Source of the DNA: an uncultured Clostridia bacterium
GTDB lineage: Bacteria > Bacillota > Clostridia > Lachnospirales > Lachnospiraceae
Length of the DNA: 5,193 nucleotides
Reading direction: 5' to 3'
NCBI GenBank assembly: GCA_946186175.1
Contig: CAMHMG010000212.1
Location: 1 to 5,193 of the forward strand
A model generated the notes under the pieces. The model saw only the letters and a program-made list of their open reading frames with translations. It did no database searches and was not told the DNA's origin. Both the position numbers and the translations under genes were made by a program. Within the stretch, counting starts at the first letter, position 1; every line of letters begins with the position of its first letter. This document shows positions 4,982-5,193 of the stretch, piece by piece.

Positions 4982-5122
4982 TAAGACATTGAATTACTAC
5001 AATCAAAATGCTGAGGAAGATTCTTTTCTGATTACCATTTGGAGGAGATAGAAAATGTATTTACCAACGATAAGTTTATATTGAAAATGTGGGGTGAGAA
5101 ATTTAATAATAATCAGTATTAA
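4974..5122 (+). pseudogene. Internally deleted second copy of the methyltransferase gene
   Basis: Positions 4974-5016 match the first 43 bases of the methyltransferase gene at 2265-2307 with three mismatches, and 5017-5067 match 2705-2755 with one mismatch. The 397 bp between (2308-2704) are missing. That number is not a multiple of three, so from the ATG at 4974 translation shifts frame and stops at 5051 after 25 codons. The lost part contains motif I and the whole catalytic core. A GGA shared at both break points suggests a deletion through short homology. Beyond 5067 the sequence no longer matches; the original frame runs on to a TAA at 5120-5122 with a different tail (NDKFILKMWGEKFNNNQY), so this copy was a divergent paralogue or was recombined with other DNA. 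Confidence 0.85.
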
Positions 5123-5193
5123 TAATTAAAGCTAATTTAACTGTAATAGGACGAAAAAATATAGGCGAATGTGTTGGAGCAGAAATAGTTTAG

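Noticed and set aside
5123..5193. Short open frame at the right edge ending in TAG
   Set aside because: It has no start codon, RBS or recognisable protein sequence; the 12-base TTTAACTGTAAT shared with about 867-878 is too short to build on.

Overview
The window is AT-rich, with strong GGAGG ribosome-binding sites, extended -10 promoters (TGnTATAAT) and U-tailed terminators. Together with the protein types this suggests a Clostridia-class Firmicute, most likely a Lachnospiraceae gut anaerobe. The content is accessory rather than core: single-domain proteins usually seen in phage or conjugative elements, an HNH nuclease, a small methyltransferase, and several broken genes.

Layout. Positions 1-252 hold a minus-strand open frame with no start, cut at its 5' side where a conserved promoter unit begins (251). 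That unit drives a 174-aa protein resembling the LPD3-type domain of polyvalent phage/conjugative proteins (313-837), followed by a gene-free stretch and a terminator (995-1017). A second block starts with an extended -10 promoter (about 1050) and carries an HNH endonuclease (1102-2232), a class I SAM-dependent methyltransferase (2265-2864) and a truncated Xre-like helix-turn-helix gene (2900-3076), closed by a terminator at 3087-3117. A third block opens with a second copy of the promoter unit (3122-3175) and encodes a 288-aa protein whose C-terminal third resembles a PBECR-type (barnase/EndoU/colicin E5/RelE-like) nuclease (3182-4048). Directly behind it is a complete small-RNA transcription unit with its own promoter, a closed fold and a terminator (about 4089-4181), then a further terminator (4187-4210). 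The last kilobase is debris: a stretch without genes, the C-terminal part of a WYL-domain regulator, and a second, internally deleted copy of the methyltransferase gene.

How it fits together. Three blocks end in near-identical GGTCTC/GAGGCC-type hairpins, and two begin with the same promoter and ribosome-binding unit, so the region looks like an array of self-contained expression cassettes gathered by recombination. Two cassettes carry candidate toxin or nuclease domains and one carries an HNH nuclease, which fits a defence or inter-element conflict island. No immunity or antitoxin protein is recognisable. The most interesting items are the repeated promoter unit, the unassigned structured RNA next to the PBECR-like gene, and the two-copy methyltransferase, whose second copy shows a clean 397-bp deletion. 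All functional statements rest on reading motifs by eye; no searches were run.
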